Assembly (NCBI RefSeq): GCF_003865075.1
Contig: NZ_BHWB01000002.1
Location: forward strand, 434,001 to 498,000
Source of the DNA: Bacteroides faecalis
Lineage (GTDB): Bacteria; Bacteroidota; Bacteroidia; Bacteroidales; Bacteroidaceae
Direction: 5' to 3'
DNA length: 64,000 bases
Shown here: positions 55,470 to 64,000 of the stretch, piece by piece
Layout: each line of letters opens with the position of its first letter
Numbering within the stretch: the stretch's first letter is position 1
Program-made: the position numbers and the translations under genes
Notes under the pieces: generated by a model
Told to the model about the DNA's origin: nothing
The model's database searches: none
What the model saw: only the letters and a program-made list of their open reading frames with translations

Positions 55470-57605
55470 TTATTTATCGTAATGCAATTCAAAAGAATCG
55501 AGCCAAAATTGGCTACCTCTGATATAATAGTTAGAATAAAAACTTCCACTTCCTTCCTTAGTAAACTTATCTTCCAAATGATCCTTATCTTCTTTCGTTC
55601 CTGCTTTAAATATTATTCTCAAATGAGAGATAGGTAAACGTTCCTGAGTCGGATCATAATCAAAAGACAGACTTTCTGTTTGATAAGAAGAATAAGCAAT
55701 GCCGGATTTCAGAAAGGCTTTTCCTATCACTACAACCTTACCATCAGTTATATTCTCCAAATAAGCCTCTACCTGATATTCATCTCCATTGTAGGGAGAG
55801 GCTTTATATACAAAAGATAGACTGGTAGGACGGATATATGCCGCTTTACCATAAACGGAATCTTCAGAAGCGCTATATTCTCCCACACAAACAATACCAG
55901 CTGAAATGTTATTTATGATACTTCCACTTTTGTTCCCAAAACTACAAGAGTTTCCGGCTCCCCACCCTATTGTCATCATGTGTGCTACCGTACTTCCATT
56001 ATCAGAAATAGGAAGAGTACTCGATTTTGAAACATAAAAAGCATTCACACCGTTAGTATGACAAGTCAATGGATTTCTGGTTCCAATCCATCCGCCCTGA
56101 AATGTATAAAGCGGATTTTTACTTTTAGGATTGGTAGTATCATACCCATCATCCAAAGAAGCATTGGGTATAGTAAGAGCCTCATATGTCCTTACCTCTG
56201 TAACACCACTAGTTAATTCATCACGATACAAAGCCCGTACATAGTATGTTGTTCCGGGAGCAAGTCCCTCTTTACGCAAATCTGAAAGCAAAGGAATCCA
56301 TGAATTACCATCTGTGCTAAATTGATATTGAACGTCAGTTACAATTTTATCAATATTTCCTGTTTTTATATCGGTTGCCATAAGTGGATTAGCCGTTAAT
56401 TCTTTAGTCCAGATATTGCCCGGATAGACTGATACTGCAAACTCAGGTTTTAAAGTCCTTATTGTATACGTTTTTTCTTCACTCCATCTTCCGTTGGCCT
56501 TTACCTTTACACCAATTAGGTTATTTACATCGCCTTCATTCTTTGCCAGTAAGTTAGCAGTCATTGCAGATAAATCCAATACACCCTCTACCACATTCAA
56601 AGTTGGCAAAATAATATTCACAGCTTCCAATGAAGTACGTTCGTCTATTGTAAGCGTAGACAATAAGTACGTTTTATTCAGTGAAGAAAGCTTCTCATCT
56701 TCAAAATTCAAAGTAAACTCAACATCTTCTACCGGACGCACAGCTTTATAGGCAATTTTAGCTGTAGTTGCATCAGCCGTTTCTACATATGTCAATGCAT
56801 TAGAATCATCAAATCCGATTGCTTCTACTTTAGGCTTTGGTAACCACTCTTGGGGGACAGTTTCATTCACCGTAACCGTTTCAATAGAGGTTTCAATCTG
56901 TAAATCAAAAATCACACCTGTCATATTGGATGTATCTATATTGAGTGTATACACATAGTTTTTACCTTTCTGCGCCGGCATGATTACAGCAAAATTTTTG
57001 CTATACCCTTTATTATTCTCTATCCACGTTCCTTTCAAATAAAGTTCAACCGTGGAACCTGCCCTGAAATAAGGGTTCTCTATATCACCCGGATGCCAAA
57101 CCACAGATTGGTCACCTACCACTAATTCTATATAATAATCCTTCAAAACCTTCTCAAGTTTATCCTGATTTCCAAATTTGAAAGAAGCTAAAGAATTGCC
57201 AACAAAACAAGGAATCGTCAATTCCTTCGTCTTACCGGATTCTATATCAAACGCAATCGTTTTCGACGTATAATAAGGAGCATCCAATGCAAGTTCCGGA
57301 TTTGTCCCATACGAAGCTACCACTTCATACTGCCCCGCCACAAACAAATGAGGTGCAGAAACGTTAAAAGCAGAAAGAGTATTATCAAAAACAACTTTAT
57401 CTTTCTCGAGATTTTGCATCTTAATAATAAATTGCCCTGCCGTCTCAACTGATAAATCCGGTAAAGAACGAACTTTTAGAGCTGCTTCTCCATCCGTTAG
57501 AGTAATAGACAGATTTCCGCTTTCAGAAATCAATTCCTCCCTCTGACATGAAATCACGAAAAACAAAATGACTAAACAACTTATATGTAAAGCTTTGATC
57601 CTCAT
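55470..57605 (-). CDS. DUF4493 lipoprotein with C-terminal PCMD-like jelly roll
   Basis: A 711-residue lipoprotein from the Met at 57605 (upstream Mets at 57623 and 57641 also possible). The signal ends FFVISCQRE (Cys17). A DUF4493 module (about 25-235) is followed by fibronectin-like strands (about 250-480) and a PCMD-type jelly roll (about 485-711) with GWIGTRNPLTCHTNGVNAFY and the end SQFWLDSFELHYDK. PCMD domains are proposed to bind carbohydrate. Ten bp after the preceding gene. Confidence 0.82.
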   Translation of the reverse strand: MRIKALHISCLVILFFVISCQREELISESGNLSITLTDGEAALKVRSLPDLSVETAGQFIIKMQNLEKDKVVFDNTLSAFNVSAPHLFVAGQYEVVASYGTNPELALDAPYYTSKTIAFDIESGKTKELTIPCFVGNSLASFKFGNQDKLEKVLKDYYIELVVGDQSVVWHPGDIENPYFRAGSTVELYLKGTWIENNKGYSKNFAVIMPAQKGKNYVYTLNIDTSNMTGVIFDLQIETSIETVTVNETVPQEWLPKPKVEAIGFDDSNALTYVETADATTAKIAYKAVRPVEDVEFTLNFEDEKLSSLNKTYLLSTLTIDERTSLEAVNIILPTLNVVEGVLDLSAMTANLLAKNEGDVNNLIGVKVKANGRWSEEKTYTIRTLKPEFAVSVYPGNIWTKELTANPLMATDIKTGNIDKIVTDVQYQFSTDGNSWIPLLSDLRKEGLAPGTTYYVRALYRDELTSGVTEVRTYEALTIPNASLDDGYDTTNPKSKNPLYTFQGGWIGTRNPLTCHTNGVNAFYVSKSSTLPISDNGSTVAHMMTIGWGAGNSCSFGNKSGSIINNISAGIVCVGEYSASEDSVYGKAAYIRPTSLSFVYKASPYNGDEYQVEAYLENITDGKVVVIGKAFLKSGIAYSSYQTESLSFDYDPTQERLPISHLRIIFKAGTKEDKDHLEDKFTKEGSGSFYSNYYIRGSQFWLDSFELHYDK

Positions 57606-57615
57606 TCTTATTCTT

Positions 57616-59241
57616 CTATTCATATAACAATTCAAATTCATCTACATAAAGAGTACTGCCGTGCCCAACTTGCCCAACGACTTTAGCTCCTTCAAATTCT
57701 CCACCGTAACGACTGGATGTAGCTACAATAGTCATGGCAGCAGGACGAGCATTCAAATTCTTATAATCAATATCAATTGTAAATTTAGTATATGATGTTA
57801 CTTCTACCGAACCAACAAACTCCCCATAAGCAAATTCATTGCCCGCAGTATCCCATAATTTTATATATATATGGCATTGGTCTTTGGTCAAAGTACCCGG
57901 AATGCTTCCTCCATTATTTATCGGTTCAGGCTTATACTTATAATATCCCGTCATCTTTGTGGGACGCGCACCCGTATAAGGCCGTCCAAAAGTGACACTG
58001 GCAGAAGGTTTCATCATATTCGTTTTATACTTCCCAATAAATAAATTACCTGCCGCAGCACCAACTAACGTAACTCCGGTAATACTACGTAAACGGGCCG
58101 CTTTTCCTTTGTAAGCGTCACTTCCTTCTACCGGAACCGTAATAGGATCATTGCCACCAGCCAAAGAAGAAGTAACACCCTCATTTCCCGTAGCCCAATA
58201 GGCTCCGGCAGCTTCATAATCATCAGCAATCGAATTTGCAAACCAGTTCTTTCCACTCTGTATCCAAGTATCGAAGTTTAGATTGGGAACCACTGTTATC
58301 TTCTCTGTAGTAAAAGATCCTACACTGCCGGCAACACCATCTACTAAAATGCGCCACTGATAAACCGTACCGTCCTCCAAACCTGCAATCGTTGCTTTAA
58401 AGGAAGTAGCACTTAACATATTTACAGCAGATGCGTCTAACTGACTCCAACTGCTATCCAACGCTTTCTTATATTCAATGGTAGGCGTACTCCCAGCTTT
58501 CACTCCACCGCTCACAATTGCTTTTTTCGCCCAGATCTCCACCTCTCCAACAGAAGAAGTAGTCTCAGTTTGGACAACATCCACAGTCCACAGACCAAGA
58601 TATTTTTCTCCGCGATAAACAGCAAACTGTTGCGGACGGCTGAAATCCTTCACACCGCTTGGGTCAGGCACTAATCTCCCATTGCGTCCTCCTAATTCCA
58701 ATGCGTTAATCTTCACATCTTTCAGCGATTGAGAAGCTGACACATAGATCAAGACAATATGGTTCAGTTCATCTATAACTGGCTGTCCTACCTGATTTTC
58801 TACATTTATAGTACGGTTAATCACTTGATTGACCGTAACAGTCCACGGATAATCCTGATAAGTACGTAATAGAATCTTAACCGGATTTGTGAAGTTTATC
58901 TTTGTATTGGCATTACTGGGCAAATCACTCAAAGAGGTAAAACTAAAATCAGGAAACTGCTTGGCAGAAGCGCAAACAGCTTCATCCGGAAGAATTTTTG
59001 CTTCAGAATTAGCCACCAACTTTGTGACTTTCAATTCTTCCAGTTCCACCAACTCGTCCACAGTAAGTACAACGGTACGTTTGGTTGCATCAATCTTTGT
59101 ATCCTCGGTCTGCCCTTCTATTTCAAACTCTTGAATTTCACCTGGAATATAGGGATAAGGAATATCATTTTCAATACAAGCTCCCAATAGAAAAGCCAGT
59201 AAACCGATGCCCAAAATATATATTCTCATTTTTTTCCTCAT
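57616..59241 (-). CDS. PCMD-domain lipoprotein
   Basis: A 541-residue lipoprotein starting MRKKMRIYILGIGLLAFLLG then Cys21 (ACIEND). The first 300 residues have two Ig-like or DUF5018-like segments, including FTNPVKILLRTYQDYPWTV. The C-terminal 220 residues are a PCMD jelly roll with NLNFDTWIQSGKNWFANSIA, SASVTFGRPYTGARPTKM and STLYVDEFELLYE. That half is about 70% identical, by eye, to the C-terminal half of the 556-residue gene. Five bp separate it from the barrel gene. Confidence 0.82.
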   Translation of the reverse strand: MRKKMRIYILGIGLLAFLLGACIENDIPYPYIPGEIQEFEIEGQTEDTKIDATKRTVVLTVDELVELEELKVTKLVANSEAKILPDEAVCASAKQFPDFSFTSLSDLPSNANTKINFTNPVKILLRTYQDYPWTVTVNQVINRTINVENQVGQPVIDELNHIVLIYVSASQSLKDVKINALELGGRNGRLVPDPSGVKDFSRPQQFAVYRGEKYLGLWTVDVVQTETTSSVGEVEIWAKKAIVSGGVKAGSTPTIEYKKALDSSWSQLDASAVNMLSATSFKATIAGLEDGTVYQWRILVDGVAGSVGSFTTEKITVVPNLNFDTWIQSGKNWFANSIADDYEAAGAYWATGNEGVTSSLAGGNDPITVPVEGSDAYKGKAARLRSITGVTLVGAAAGNLFIGKYKTNMMKPSASVTFGRPYTGARPTKMTGYYKYKPEPINNGGSIPGTLTKDQCHIYIKLWDTAGNEFAYGEFVGSVEVTSYTKFTIDIDYKNLNARPAAMTIVATSSRYGGEFEGAKVVGQVGHGSTLYVDEFELLYE

Positions 59242-59246
59242 TTGAA

Positions 59247-59978
59247 TTAAAGATAAAAACACATTCCGATATTCAGCGAAAATATATCAATCTTAAAATT
59301 CGCAGAACTACTCCTGCGATATCCACTCTCTACCTGATTGGTTTTCTGGTTTATCCATTTAAAATCAAGTCCAACAAGACCGATGGAAACTTCTACTGCT
59401 ATATTATTTGTTACAAAAGCTGTTAATCCGGGGGCAGAGCCCAACTGCAAGCGATGTATATACTGATATGTACCTGTCAGATCATTCTCTACTCCGGAAG
59501 TGTTTTTCCCTTGTCCGTAACCATATGACAAACGAAGTTCATTGAAGAAGCCGAAAATTTTGCTGTTTCCCAACCCCATATAGGTACGCAGAAATCCGGA
59601 AGCATAGACAGTATGTTCCAAATATTTATAATCTTTTATATCAAAGGTAAGATCGTCTCCCAGATCCAAATCGAGATTGCCGATGTCAATGTAAGAGCGT
59701 GAATAATTGAGTCGTGCTCCTGCCGCCATATTATCAGCAAAGAAATATCCGGCATACGGACTGACTTTGAAATTATATCCGCTTGCTTTGACATTATCCA
59801 GAACTAAGAACTTGTAATTGTCATTTGTTTGCTCAGAATAGGAAAAGGAGCAGCCACCCATCCAAGTGCCTTTAGGAACAAAAAGAGAGGATTTTATTTT
59901 ACGGTCAAATCCCCGTTGTGCGCAGACGGTTGCCACGCACAATAGGGAAATGAAAAAGATGACATATCTTTTCTTCAT
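59247..59978 (-). CDS. Outer-membrane beta-barrel protein of the DUF4493 operon
   Basis: A 243-residue protein with signal MKKRYVIFFISLLCVATVCA, then barrel-type strands. Examples are GTWMGGCSFSYSEQTND, NMAAGARLNYSRSYIDIGNL and the end FSLNIGMCFYL, with alternating and aromatic terminal residues. It is the only integral outer-membrane protein in the operon and could be the anchor or export component for the lipoproteins. No closer family is recognised. Confidence 0.8.
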   Translation of the reverse strand: MKKRYVIFFISLLCVATVCAQRGFDRKIKSSLFVPKGTWMGGCSFSYSEQTNDNYKFLVLDNVKASGYNFKVSPYAGYFFADNMAAGARLNYSRSYIDIGNLDLDLGDDLTFDIKDYKYLEHTVYASGFLRTYMGLGNSKIFGFFNELRLSYGYGQGKNTSGVENDLTGTYQYIHRLQLGSAPGLTAFVTNNIAVEVSIGLVGLDFKWINQKTNQVESGYRRSSSANFKIDIFSLNIGMCFYL

Positions 59979-59986
59979 TCAGTTAA

Positions 59987-61657
59987 TTATTTATAGTATG
60001 ACAACTCAAACTCATCTATCCAGAGTGTACTACCATTTCCAACCTGCCCTACAACAGCAGAGCCGCTAAAATCTCCACCATAATGACTTGACGTTGCAAC
60101 AATTGTAATCGTTGCCGGTTTTGCCGTCATATCCGTATAGGTAATATCAAAAGAAAATCTCGTATAAGATGTAACTGTCTCTGTTCCGACAAACTCTCCA
60201 AAACCAATCTGGTTACCGGAAGCATCCCACAGTTTTACATAAATATTGCATTCATCGGTAGTCAATGTACCCGGCTTAGAACCTTCGTTAATAGGCTGCG
60301 GACTATACTTATAATATCCTGAAAGTGAAACAGGACGAGCTCCAGTATAAGGACGGCCGAACGTAACACTGGCAGAAGGATTAGACATATTCGTTTTATA
60401 ACTTCCGATAAATAAATTACCAGCAGCAGATTTTACTAAAGTAACCCCTGTTATCGTTCTCAATTTGGCGGCTTTACCCGAATAAGCATCATCTCCTTCT
60501 ACAGAAACAGTGATTGGATCTTTAGAACCTGCCAAGATAGAAGTAACACCGGTATTGCCCGTAGCCCAATATGAGTCACTTGCATCTGCGTTTGCAAAAT
60601 AGTTCTTTCCACTTTGCGACCAGGTATCAAAGTTTAAATTCGGTATTTCCTGATACACCTCGGTAGTGAACATATCGGTAGCTCCTACCTTTGTACCACA
60701 AGCAAGGCGATAAACATAGCTCGTTCCGAATTCCAATTCTTCAGTTTTCGCGCTATATACTCCGTTCTCTACTGTTGTACTTACACTTTTCCAAACTCCT
60801 TCTGATGATTTTTTATACTGAAAAACAATAGGTTCAGTTTCTCCGGTCAAAGTGGAAGCCCCATACATATAAGCAAACTTACCAAATGCGTTTGAGCCTG
60901 TCACCTTTAAATTCGGATCGGCATCAGATGTCATAGGAACAGTTATATTTACCTCATACTCATGAGTCGTTTCATCTACTGTAAAATTAAAGCTACCATT
61001 ACCTTCATTAGTAACATCGTACTTAACCTTATAATAATAACGTTTTTCAGCCTTTTCTGTTATTACTTTATTAAAAGTAAAGGAATTTCCATCGGTATTT
61101 GTCACTTTCAAAACAGCATTCAAAGATTTCCCAGTACGACAATAAGCAGGACGTGTTTCCTGAGATGTAAAATCTATGCTTCCATATTCATTGGAAACCA
61201 CACAGTCATACGAAGAGAAAGCATTTTTAAAGTTTTGTGAATAGCTGACAGCTACCATGCTTTGAACCATAGAACAAACAATTTCCACCGAGCGAGAAAT
61301 GTCTTTCTCTATCTTCACAAGTGTTTCACCGAGATAATAGGGCGCAACCTCAAATCCTTGCTGCGTGGAATCCTTATCCATTGAATATGCTCGCAAAAAA
61401 TAATTGCCTACAGGAAGCAACAGACTTTCACTTTGTAATAGCGTCCAGTCATCTACGTGCTTCACTACTGTTCCCTCTTGCAAAATGTCCAGTCCCATCT
61501 TCTCTACAGCTCTTGCCTGTGGTATTACATTTTTATCTAATCCCACAGAAGAAACCTGAAGATAACCGTAACCATCACTCGAAGAAGTCTCATCCTGACA
61601 AGCTATCATAATAGCTAACAAGCACAAAGTAAATGTGCTAAAAATAAATCGTCTCAT
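59987..61657 (-). CDS. DUF4493 lipoprotein with C-terminal PCMD domain
   Basis: A 556-residue lipoprotein, signal ending LLAIMIACQDE (Cys20). A DUF4493 module (about 28-225) is followed by a fibronectin-like strand group (about 230-320) and a PCMD jelly roll (about 330-556) with NLNFDTWSQSGKNYFANADA, SASVTFGRPYTGARPVSL and STLWIDEFELSYYK. The C-terminal half is the paralogue of that in the 541-residue gene. It lies between the barrel and the two short DUF4493 genes. Confidence 0.85.
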   Translation of the reverse strand: MRRFIFSTFTLCLLAIMIACQDETSSSDGYGYLQVSSVGLDKNVIPQARAVEKMGLDILQEGTVVKHVDDWTLLQSESLLLPVGNYFLRAYSMDKDSTQQGFEVAPYYLGETLVKIEKDISRSVEIVCSMVQSMVAVSYSQNFKNAFSSYDCVVSNEYGSIDFTSQETRPAYCRTGKSLNAVLKVTNTDGNSFTFNKVITEKAEKRYYYKVKYDVTNEGNGSFNFTVDETTHEYEVNITVPMTSDADPNLKVTGSNAFGKFAYMYGASTLTGETEPIVFQYKKSSEGVWKSVSTTVENGVYSAKTEELEFGTSYVYRLACGTKVGATDMFTTEVYQEIPNLNFDTWSQSGKNYFANADASDSYWATGNTGVTSILAGSKDPITVSVEGDDAYSGKAAKLRTITGVTLVKSAAGNLFIGSYKTNMSNPSASVTFGRPYTGARPVSLSGYYKYSPQPINEGSKPGTLTTDECNIYVKLWDASGNQIGFGEFVGTETVTSYTRFSFDITYTDMTAKPATITIVATSSHYGGDFSGSAVVGQVGNGSTLWIDEFELSYYK

Positions 61658-61674
61658 TATGATTATAGTTTAGG

Positions 61675-62994
61675 TTATTCTTGCGCTGTTACATTCACTT
61701 TCAAATCACCTTGGATATCCGAATTGATACCATCAGATACAGTAATAGTAAAAGTATTCTCACTTGCACCGTACAATCCCAATAAGGACATAAAAGAAGT
61801 AACATCAAACGAATAACTTGTTTTATCCTTGATAGGGTCATTAGCATCGATTAATCCTATTCCTTCCTGTGTCTCCAAAGACCCGGACAATACTCCCTGT
61901 AAATCACCCGGATTGGCCAAATCGAATTCACCACCTAAGCCAAAACCTTCTAAAGTCTCCATAAAGCCCTCGTTATCAGAATTAATCTTTACCAACAGCT
62001 TTTTAATTCCATTAGGAACCGAGAAATCAACTTTTACAGTAGGAACATCTTCTGACAAAGCTACAAATGAATAAGTTTTATCTAAGCCGACAACATTCAT
62101 TTCTCCTTTATTTGTATCTCCTCCTTCTGAACCTCCTCCGGGATTAAATACAATATTTTCCGTTGGAATCTCCACAGTCGTTCCGGTCTCAGTCCAAGTT
62201 AAATCAACGGTAATCCCCAGATTTATCTTCGTCACAGGATCAATGACTGGATTATCTCCCGGATTGATTGTCACTTTAAACGAGTCCCCGTTTTCCAACT
62301 TGCTACTATTTTCAGAGTTCTCCGGTTTAGTAATTGTATAAGACTGTGCAATATCCGTACCATCTGTAGAAGTAGTCGCTTTCACACTCATCAATATGCT
62401 AGATGCATTTTCCGGTACATTAAAATAGATTTTCTTACCCACGTTCTCCTTCTTAAAAACGTAGTTGCCCGTACCGCCGTTCGTGATGGTGATCGTATAA
62501 TCATCTTTGAAGTTTTCTTCGAAACTCTTAGCCAGAATCAGATTCACCTCCACACAACTTAAACGACAAGTCGTATTAACCGTTGTTGTCTTTCCCGGCA
62601 ATATCTGAAAATCAGTCTGTCCTTTAAAATACGGACGTTCCGAAGCACCTACATTTTCACCATTATAATTGTAAGCCCTCACACGATACTTCCCGGCAGT
62701 CAGCTTCACTGAACCTCCCTCTGCTCTTAAATCGCCATAGGAAGTCTCTTTTACCACACCGTCAGTAGATGCATTAACAATTTGAACCGTATAATTTTCC
62801 ACATTCACTTCCTCATCAGGAAAAGCTCCACGAGAAATTACGATATTAGAATAGTCCTGAGCCAATAAATCCAGACTTACTAACCCTTCATTATCATTCA
62901 ATGCATTTTTCCCTTTCAATTCATCGCGCATTTCACAAGCGCTCAATCCAATCACGAGACTAATTCCCGTCAATATATAGGTAATTTGTTTCAT
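61675..62994 (-). CDS. DUF4493 lipoprotein
   Basis: A 439-residue lipoprotein with signal MKQITYILTGISLVIGLSAC (Cys20). It has a DUF4493 head with GSVKLTAGKYRVRAYNYNG and FKGQTDFQILPGKTTTVNTT, a mid region with FNPGGGSEGGDTNKGEM, which is a flexible linker, and a C-terminal domain (about 300-439) of Ig-like strands. Eleven bp after the first gene. Confidence 0.85.
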   Translation of the reverse strand: MKQITYILTGISLVIGLSACEMRDELKGKNALNDNEGLVSLDLLAQDYSNIVISRGAFPDEEVNVENYTVQIVNASTDGVVKETSYGDLRAEGGSVKLTAGKYRVRAYNYNGENVGASERPYFKGQTDFQILPGKTTTVNTTCRLSCVEVNLILAKSFEENFKDDYTITITNGGTGNYVFKKENVGKKIYFNVPENASSILMSVKATTSTDGTDIAQSYTITKPENSENSSKLENGDSFKVTINPGDNPVIDPVTKINLGITVDLTWTETGTTVEIPTENIVFNPGGGSEGGDTNKGEMNVVGLDKTYSFVALSEDVPTVKVDFSVPNGIKKLLVKINSDNEGFMETLEGFGLGGEFDLANPGDLQGVLSGSLETQEGIGLIDANDPIKDKTSYSFDVTSFMSLLGLYGASENTFTITVSDGINSDIQGDLKVNVTAQE

Positions 62995-63005
62995 GCTGCA
63001 ATCTT

Positions 63006-63830
63006 TTAATTATTAACAGTGGTATCCTCGCCCGGCATAAACTCATCCGGTAGAGTAACATCTATATTCTCCTCTTGCACTCCATTATCTATTGTTACAG
63101 TGATACCACTGATTTTTCCACCCTCAATATCTATCAATTTAGGTTTTACTGTAATAGTCAGAAAATCACGTGGTTTGATGGTCACAGTCTGAGCACCGAA
63201 ATTAGCAGGCGTAACGGTAATACCATTTTTATCCTTCAAAGCAAAAGTCAAAGAAAGATTTTCGTTACCGACTGCCTTCAAAAACAAATCTTTATCTACA
63301 TCAGCCTGCGACATCTCAAAAGCTTCCGTCAGATATTGGGTTTTCAATCCCACCGTACAATCAGAATAGAATGTATAGAAGTCATCAGAATATTTCAGAT
63401 TCACTTTAACATTTGCCGGAGTACAAGCAAAAGAAACAGTTTTATTATCTCCTTTCACTACTGTAATGGTTTGTGCACCTTCCATATACAGCTTATCATA
63501 TCCGGCATTTACGTTTTCACCATAATACGCACGTACTGTATAAGTACCGGGAGTCACTTCCTGAGTCAATTCCATTTCGGAATAAAGTTTTGACTGAAGA
63601 ACATTTCCCGAAGCGTCTTTCAACTCCACCGTATAATTTGCTACATTTTTATACGGGGTCAGATCCATAGCTCGTGCCTTACTCCCTTTTGAAGCATATG
63701 ACACGTCAGAATTTAAGTCAATCATCATTTTTCCCTTTGCTGCTGAAGCATCGTTCCCCTCACTACTTTCACAAGCGATAAAAAACAAAGAAGAGAAAAA
63801 CGTGAAGCATAAAATAAAACTTTTCTTCAT
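63006..63830 (-). CDS. DUF4493 lipoprotein, first gene of the operon
   Basis: A 274-residue lipoprotein with signal MKKSFILCFTFFSSLFFIAC (Cys20). The DUF4493 module includes VANYTVELKDASGNVLQSKL and TPGTYTVRAYYGENVNAGYD. A short acidic tail (DEFMPGEDTTVNN) ends it. The promoter lies upstream at 63905-63912, so this gene leads the operon. Confidence 0.85.
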   Translation of the reverse strand: MKKSFILCFTFFSSLFFIACESSEGNDASAAKGKMMIDLNSDVSYASKGSKARAMDLTPYKNVANYTVELKDASGNVLQSKLYSEMELTQEVTPGTYTVRAYYGENVNAGYDKLYMEGAQTITVVKGDNKTVSFACTPANVKVNLKYSDDFYTFYSDCTVGLKTQYLTEAFEMSQADVDKDLFLKAVGNENLSLTFALKDKNGITVTPANFGAQTVTIKPRDFLTITVKPKLIDIEGGKISGITVTIDNGVQEENIDVTLPDEFMPGEDTTVNN

Positions 63831-63904
63831 AATAATCTCTCATTATTTAATATAAAGTTATACACTATATAACTTAACCACTAATATTTTATACAAAACT
63901 CAGG

Positions 63905-63912
63905 CAAATATA
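63905..63912 (-). promoter_or_regulatory. -7 box of the DUF4493 operon
   Basis: Minus-strand TATATTTG, about 75 nt ahead of the first gene. The expected -33 site holds no TTTG. A start near 63898 would give a 65-70-nt leader. Confidence 0.5.
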
Positions 63913-63972
63913 ATAGTTTTCAATATTTAACCTTAATTCCGCAACACTATTATAAATTAAACTTTTTAAGTA

Positions 63973-63997
63973 CCTGAGCAACAAAAAGTTGCTCAGG
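63973..63997. terminator. Hairpin at the right edge
   Basis: CCTGAGCAAC, loop AAAAA, GTTGCTCAGG is a perfect 10-bp stem. The window ends 3 bp later, so the T-run cannot be checked. It probably ends a gene lying to the right, reading toward this window, or one starting here. Confidence 0.5.
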
Positions 63998-64000
63998 ATT

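Noticed and set aside
1..64000. tRNA, rRNA, phage, integrase or attachment sites
   Set aside because: I looked for these and saw none that I could support by eye.

Overview
The window is typical of a gut Bacteroides chromosome. The evidence is AT-rich intergenic DNA, many Bacteroides-type promoters (TTTG, about 19 nt, then TAnnTTTG), a hybrid two-component sensor with a periplasmic propeller, many SPII lipoproteins, and DUF4493/PCMD surface proteins. I cannot name the species. No rRNA, tRNA, CRISPR array or intact transposase was recognised.

Left part (1-13.7 kb): a hybrid two-component regulator with no sugar-utilisation genes beside it is followed by 1.15 kb of AT-rich DNA holding a long inverted repeat. 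A Vat-type acetyltransferase comes next, coupled to a broken MATE efflux gene. Decayed genes follow (AlbA_2-like start, AAA ATPase end, MerR/GyrI regulator, hydrolase/fimbrillin chimera) among intact genes for uracil-DNA glycosylase, a PAP2 phosphatase, a Mef-like MFS pump and a TIGR02757 protein.

Middle (13.9-36 kb): an aspartokinase-like protein that has lost its catalytic motifs, a truncated ProC, an AraC/GyrI regulator, lipoproteins, a cupin, a DUF1848 protein, an SDR, a TetR regulator with a visible operator, a DUF2271/barrel chimera, an Acg-type nitroreductase, nicotinate phosphoribosyltransferase, a thioredoxin, a cell-wall amidase, O-acetylhomoserine sulfhydrylase, a CbxX-type AAA+ ATPase with a second degenerate AAA module, and an HU-like protein. 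Two kinds of small RNA candidate lie here. One is a three-copy dispersed family, each copy with its own promoter and terminator. The other is a 220-bp tandem duplication downstream of the amidase gene.

Efflux block (36-49.4 kb): an RND operon (adaptor, pump, outer-membrane factor, TetR) lies divergent to an AraC regulator. That regulator is convergent with a Bcr/CflA pump and shares a terminator with it. An EmrAB-TolC-like tripartite operon follows.

Right part (49.4-64 kb): NADP-malic enzyme with a coupled 58-residue membrane protein, glutamate dehydrogenase behind a near-consensus promoter, an M48 lipoprotein protease, and a minus-strand operon of six genes (five DUF4493/PCMD lipoproteins and one outer-membrane barrel). 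That operon looks like an uncharacterised cell-surface assembly.
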